Assembly: GCA_000711775.1 (NCBI GenBank) | Contig: ARYC01017303.1 | Span: forward strand, 17,390-81,389 | DNA: 64,000 nucleotides | Reading direction: 5' to 3' | Origin: Oxytricha trifallax | Taxonomy: Eukaryota > Ciliophora > Spirotrichea > Sporadotrichida > Oxytrichidae | Shown here: one piece after another, positions 60,144 through 64,000 of the stretch | Numbering within the stretch: position 1 is the first letter of the stretch | Layout of the letters: every line of letters starts with the position of its first letter | Translations under genes and position numbers: made by a program | The notes under the pieces: model-generated | What the model saw: the letters and a program-made list of their open reading frames with translations, nothing else | What the model was told of the DNA's origin: nothing | Database searches by the model: none

Positions 60144-60398
60144 ATGAAGCCTTTTGAAGATGGGGGGGGACAAGATTTGAGCAGCTAAGAGCAATTACTG
60201 GTCAGATTGGATCAGCTTATCTGTATCATCTCAAAAACTATTCCTAAAGTTAAATTGTTTTAATAAAAAATTCGTATAGATTCTATCTAATTATTTACTT
60301 TGTAGAATAATATGTTATTATAAATATATTTTAAACTATTTACTGTTTTTATTTTAATATTAAAAGAATAATGTATCGTTTATTTTAAGAGTGATTGA
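60144..60398 (+). CDS. Small ORF or first exon, hypothetical
   Basis: ATG 60144 begins MKPFEDGGGQDLSSQEQLLV, with a run of eight G coding for Gly, then RLDQLICIISKTIPKVKLF. Coding character fades after about 60250 although no TGA appears until 60396-60398. It probably represents a first exon/MDS of about 35-40 codons whose continuation lies elsewhere. No family recognised. Confidence 0.4.
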
Positions 60399-60799
60399 TA
60401 TTTTTTTTTTTTTAAAGATATAATGAAAATTCAAAATATTATGATTTAATGTAGATTCTTTCAAATTACTCTTATATAAAATGTCAAATTTATTTATCAT
60501 TTTACTAGTTTAAAAGTGGAATAAAATAATATAATTTCTATTATAAATTGGAATAGTTTGATTAATCACGATATAATTCTTTATATTAAATAATCAAAGG
60601 TTAATTAAAATAATATCAAATAATTAAATTTCTCAATTATAGAGCTTTATTTATCATAATTTAAGATGTTAATAATTTTCTATTTAAATATTATAAAAAT
60701 GCCAGATTTTTTTTATAATCACATTCTTGTATGTATTTTTAAAATAGGATGTTTTAGGGTTATATTGAAATGTTAAGAACTAGAGATACTATTTAATTT

Positions 60800-62060
60800 T
60801 TAATTTTCATGTTACCTCAATAATATAAGGATGCGTATCAATATCAAATTCTTCACTAAGTAGGATTTTAGTTTTTTACATATACATTCTAAATACTGGG
60901 GCATCATGCTAATTTACAAAAATAACATCTTTAAATAATGCTCATTAACTAAAACCAAAAATAATTCTATTATTATATTTATTTATTTTTTTTAATTTAA
61001 TAGATACATACATATTCCCCATAATTTTTTGTCATATATTTAATGTTTAAGTCCTAAATATTTCTTTATTTCATTAATTTTAAATTATTTTATAACTTTG
61101 TACCTCCTATAAAATCACTTAATGAAATTATTTTGAATTTTAAATTGACATTAAATTACTCTACAAGCTTAATTGTTCCCTTAGCCTCTAGAGAGTACAA
61201 TTACTAATTCATTTCCAAAGCGAAAATTCTAATTTAATTATTTATCATGTTAGGCATTTACTAGTCATCTTTTTTTGTGTATAATTTTAATTTATATATA
61301 AATTTTAAATCTTGACATAATTCCGATTCTTTAAGTTCTTCAAAACCTTGATTTCTTAAATTCAATTCTTTATTTTTATCTGAAAATCCATGATAAATCT
61401 CTGACATATTTATTTCTTCTTGTATAGTTGCAACTTATTCATCTTCACATATTAAAAAATTAAAATTATATTTTTTCACATACTTCTCCTAATATTTTAC
61501 AATTAAAGATAGTTGAGTTATGATTTTAAACTTAAAATAGTTTCTACTGTTATATCATCTAAAGTAAAACTTTTAACATGTCTTTTTTGAATGTTTTATT
61601 GAAATATAAATATTCTTATAATTCGTAATATAAATTATAATTAAAAAAGATTTATTGAATAAAGAGATAGATTGTTTGAAGTATATCCCAAAATCTAATT
61701 CCAATTTGTCTTCTACTTAACAATCTAATTAAAATATTTCTATTTAAAAATAAAATACTAAATCTTTATAATTTATATTATTTTGACTTAATTCGCCTTT
61801 AATTGATAATGTACTTTCATACACAAATTCTTGATTCTTTTAGTTTAAAATTATGGTTAGAAGTTATTGATTGCAATCTTGAGGATATTTTTTTAAAAAA
61901 TGATAAAAAATACAAACTTCATTATGTTCTATTGATTATGATTCATATATTTATACAGAGGTAAAATAAACAAGAAATTACTATTTATAATAATATTTAA
62001 AAGATAAATTTATGATTAAATTTAAATTATAGAGATAATGTAAGCACAAATATATATATG
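60800..62060 (-). CDS. Second very AT-rich - strand gene, hypothetical, related to the 52-57 kb gene
   Basis: Leftward reading blocks: HVKSFTLDDITVETILSLK (about 61560), ICEDEQVATIQEEINMSEIY (61430), YHGFSDKNKELNLRNQGFEE (61380), KDDQQMPNMINNQIRIFALE (61250), GTIKLVEQFNVNLKFKIISL (61150) and VFVNQHDAPVFRM-like sequence to EEFDIDTHPYIIEV (60830). The last block shares HPYIIEV, with identical codons, with the gene at 52.4 kb. Same extreme A/T codon bias. A frame change near 61530 and the ends are unresolved. Could be a paralogue or a separated part of the same gene family. Confidence 0.45.
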
Positions 62061-62145
62061 GATAAAACCTTATTTAAAATAATCTTTTTAAAATATTTAA
62101 GGGCTTTTTTTATATAATCATTTCTTTCCTAATTTAGTGAGTAAT

Positions 62146-62162
62146 CTAAACTCCAAAACCCC
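62146..62162 (+). repeat. TBE terminus with telomere-like repeat
   Basis: Degenerate C4A4 repeat at the element edge. A GGGGTTGGGGTT tract lies nearby at 62205-62216. Confidence 0.75.
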
Positions 62163-62262
62163 TTAATGAGGTTTATAAGTGCTTGATTTGTAGGGAATTT
62201 GTTAGGGGTTGGGGTTATTAATAGGTTTAATGTGAAATTTATAGTAAATTTATTTAATTTAA

Positions 62263-63873
62263 TCACTCAAAATGCACTTTAGGATCATGTGGGAGTGGTC
62301 TGAAGTTTATCTTACTTAACCACAACTCTATCTGCTCTAATATTATGTCTGATCTAGAGTTTGGTTTTAATATTATTGATTCTGCCATTTATTTTAATGA
62401 TTGAGAGACTCTGGTTTTGTCTATAAATTACTTGATTCTTTGCTTAGCATCTTTCTCACACCTAGTAGAGTAGTAATCGTTCCGAGGCATATCGCACTCT
62501 ATTATTATTGCTGCTAAAGCCCACACATCCCATTAATAATCTCCATCTCTCCAGTCTTCTCTTTCAGGATAATAGCCTGGAGTTCCCATAACACTTCCTA
62601 GCCTTGATACTTCCACCCTTAATGCTCTGTTGAAGTCAATAATTGCCACTCTTACAGGTGAGAAGTTTATCATAATATTCTCAGGCTTCAAATCTCTATG
62701 AACAAAGCCTAACTTATGTAACTCTTTTATACCTTGTAAGGTTTAGGTTGCTATCAAAGCAAGCTACTTATGATTCCTTTGATCAGTAATAAAATCTCTG
62801 AGGGTCATTTCATAGAGTGGGAGTCTGAGAGCCACATGATCCTTGGCAAGAAGAACAGCATCTAGCTTGATTAAGTAACTACACTCTTTAAACTTAGCTT
62901 AAGTGAGTACTTGATACTCATTTGTAAACTCCATCTGATATTTATCATCACTTAAGAGATAGTTGAAGGGATACACCTTGTATGCGTATTGATGATCATT
63001 AATAACTTTCTTATCAAAGGAGTCTTCTATTATAAGGTAGCTTTAAAGAGAAGTGTCTAGGTCAATTTAAGCAAAAACCGGTATTTTCTTATATTGAATC
63101 TTGATCATAATTTTTGTTATTTCAGAGGTCAGTTGGTTGCGTGCCTTCTTAACGTACTCTAACTCTCTAGCTTATTCAGGTACTACGACCTTAGAATATT
63201 CCCTCGCTTTTATTTTGTTTAGAAGCTTCAGCTCAACTTCAAGATTCTCAACTTCTAGATCTTTCTTGTGAGCTTTTAATAGATGCTTCTTTAAGTCTCT
63301 TGTATGAGAGTATTACTTATGGCACTCAAAGCAGTCATACTTTCCATCTATTTTATATGCTTTAAGTACACAGTGGGCTAGCTTCCCTATGAACCTTCAT
63401 ATGCCTGTACCAGCTAGATTTATGAGCAAAATCTCTCTCACACAGCTCACAAAAGTATACTTCTAATTCTTCAGTTTGTATAGGAATTTCATTAATACCT
63501 TTCTCCTCCTCTCTGTCTCCCACACACTTGTTTGCCATTCATTTTCTATTATTAATTTATATTTTAATAACAGAGACCTCAAGTGATAGCTCTGGTAGTT
63601 CTTTATGAGAGTTCATCTCGCAGCTATCACACTTTTTTATTGCTCCCAAAGGTAAGTCTCATTTAGTTTGATGGAAGTGCTGTTGTTTTTCTTAAAATGT
63701 TAGCGCTCATATTTAAATTTGAATTTAAAATTATAAAACAGCCTCTATAACTGAGAACTTATATGAGAGCTTTGCAAGCCTTCAAGTTTCAAGGGAGGTT
63801 CTTGGATTATTAGAGAAGAAATATGAGTGTTAAGAGACTATCCAGCTCTAAATATGGGTGAGGAAGTAACCAT
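62263..63873 (-). pseudogene. TBE zinc-finger / protein-kinase ORF with frame lesions
   Basis: - strand. Upstream frame from ATG 63873 (MVTSSPIFRAGQSLNTHISS) runs to a TGA near 63620, beside KKCDSCEMNSHKELPELSLE in the next frame (slip in an A run). A second frame from ATG 63538 gives C2H2 finger CELCERDFAHKSSWYRHMKV-H, then slips at a CCC near 63390 into a frame with finger CFECHKQYSHTRDLKKHLLK-AH and a kinase: AYKVYPF lysine, HRDLKPENIM catalytic loop, IIDFNRA (DFN in place of DFG), GTPGYYPERED, ending at TGA 62265-62263. Domain order matches the TBE 57-kDa protein. Two homopolymer slips and one TGA mean decay or sequencing error. Function in the transposon is unknown. Confidence 0.8.
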
Positions 63874-63912
63874 TTTTACTTTCAATAATAAGTTGATAAT
63901 AGTAAGTACCGA

Positions 63913-64000
63913 TTTAGGAGGTGCACCTAATTAAGTACATACTGCTTTAGGAGGTGTTTTCTGATTTTATGATTAAAATTAGGGTGCTCCTAATTAAGTA
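63913..64000. repeat. Direct repeat of an AGGAGGTG...CCTAATTAAGTA motif
   Basis: TTTAGGAGGTG occurs at 63913-63923 and 63947-63957; CCTAATTAAGTA at 63926-63937 and 63989-64000. The second unit contains about 25 extra bases between the two halves. It lies upstream of the zinc-finger/kinase ORF inside the TBE; role unknown. Confidence 0.6.

Larger units (their letters stand above)
62146..64000. mobile_element. TBE-type (telomere-bearing element) transposon, left end, continues beyond window
   Basis: 62146-62162 reads CTAAACTCCAAAACCCC, matching 15 of 17 bases of C1A4C4A4C4, the telomere-like tip of hypotrich TBE transposons as I recall it. AAT (62143-62145) just outside fits the ANT target of TBEs. 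Inside, a - strand gene combines C2H2 zinc fingers and a protein kinase, the hallmark of the TBE 57-kDa product. The other end and the transposase lie outside the window. Confidence 0.85.

Noticed and set aside
60160..60210. G-run plus ATTACTGGTCAG resembling the end of the 5.3-kb palindrome
   Set aside because: Similarity is limited to the G run and about 12 imperfect bases; the G run reads as Gly codons in a small ORF.
1..64000. tRNA, rRNA or CRISPR features
   Set aside because: I looked for cloverleaf-like GC stems and regular spaced repeats and saw none; a covariance-model search would be needed to rule out tRNAs.

Overview
ORGANISM AND MOLECULE. Every convincing reading frame here uses TAA and TAG as sense codons (glutamine) and ends only at TGA. 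That is the nuclear code of many ciliates. Genes sit in AT-rich DNA, and many are interrupted by short AT-rich segments flanked by 3-16 bp direct repeats; deleting the segment plus one repeat copy restores the frame. These repeats are pointers, the segments are internal eliminated sequences (IESs), and the retained blocks are macronuclear-destined segments (MDSs). One gene has pieces on alternating strands joined by matching pointers, and the right end holds a transposon with a telomere-like terminus flanked by AAT. Together this points to the micronuclear (germline) genome of a stichotrich/hypotrich ciliate (Oxytricha, Tetmemena, Stylonychia type). Identification rests on sequence features only.

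LAYOUT. 1-1904: 3' half of a P4-ATPase lipid flippase. 2200-2388 (-): last MDS of a three-piece scrambled FKBP-TPR gene. 3-8 kb: short coding-like islands, a 303-bp-arm palindrome and small hypothetical genes. 8.4-14.4 kb: long coiled-coil gene with many IESs. 14.5-15.3 kb: Rad6-like ubiquitin-conjugating enzyme. 15.6-16.6 kb: DJ-1/ES1-like protein. 16.6-17.6 kb: foldback element. 18.2-20.8 kb: Gln/Asn-rich gene. 22.3-23.2 kb (+): middle piece of the FKBP gene, followed at once by the 5' half of a P4-ATPase (23.2-24.4 kb). 24.5-29.4 kb (-): a short gene end, an R3H-domain gene and the 5' piece of the FKBP gene. 29.7-34.7 kb (-): long PGPG-Y repeat (STPGR-like) protein. 35.7-37.9 kb: SHAQKYF-class Myb protein. 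38.2-40.8 kb: coiled-coil protein. 41.2-43.2 kb (-): alpha/beta hydrolase and a one-pass membrane protein. 43.7-46.5 kb: secreted Cys-rich protein gene split by a 2-kb element with 290-bp inverted repeats that carries a broken Rep/SF3-helicase gene. 46.6-51.8 kb: IQ-motif protein (+), then three - strand genes including a type I membrane protein. 52.1-57.1 kb (-): very AT-rich interrupted gene(s). 57.4-59.3 kb: FCF2 (-) and adenylate kinase (+). 60.1-62.1 kb: small + ORF and a second AT-rich - strand gene. 62146-64000: left end of a TBE-type transposon with its zinc-finger/kinase ORF.

HOW THE PIECES RELATE. The FKBP-TPR gene reads 29357-28034 (-), then 22308-23156 (+), then 2388-2200 (-). The joins share a 16-bp and a 13-bp pointer, and other genes lie between the pieces. 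Flippase pieces lie beside FKBP pieces at both outer sites, so the two genes may have been broken up together. Most other genes are collinear and need only IES and GT-AG intron removal. Coordinates of interrupted genes are germline spans including IESs. Starts, pointer limits and some 3' ends were worked out by eye and are approximate where stated.
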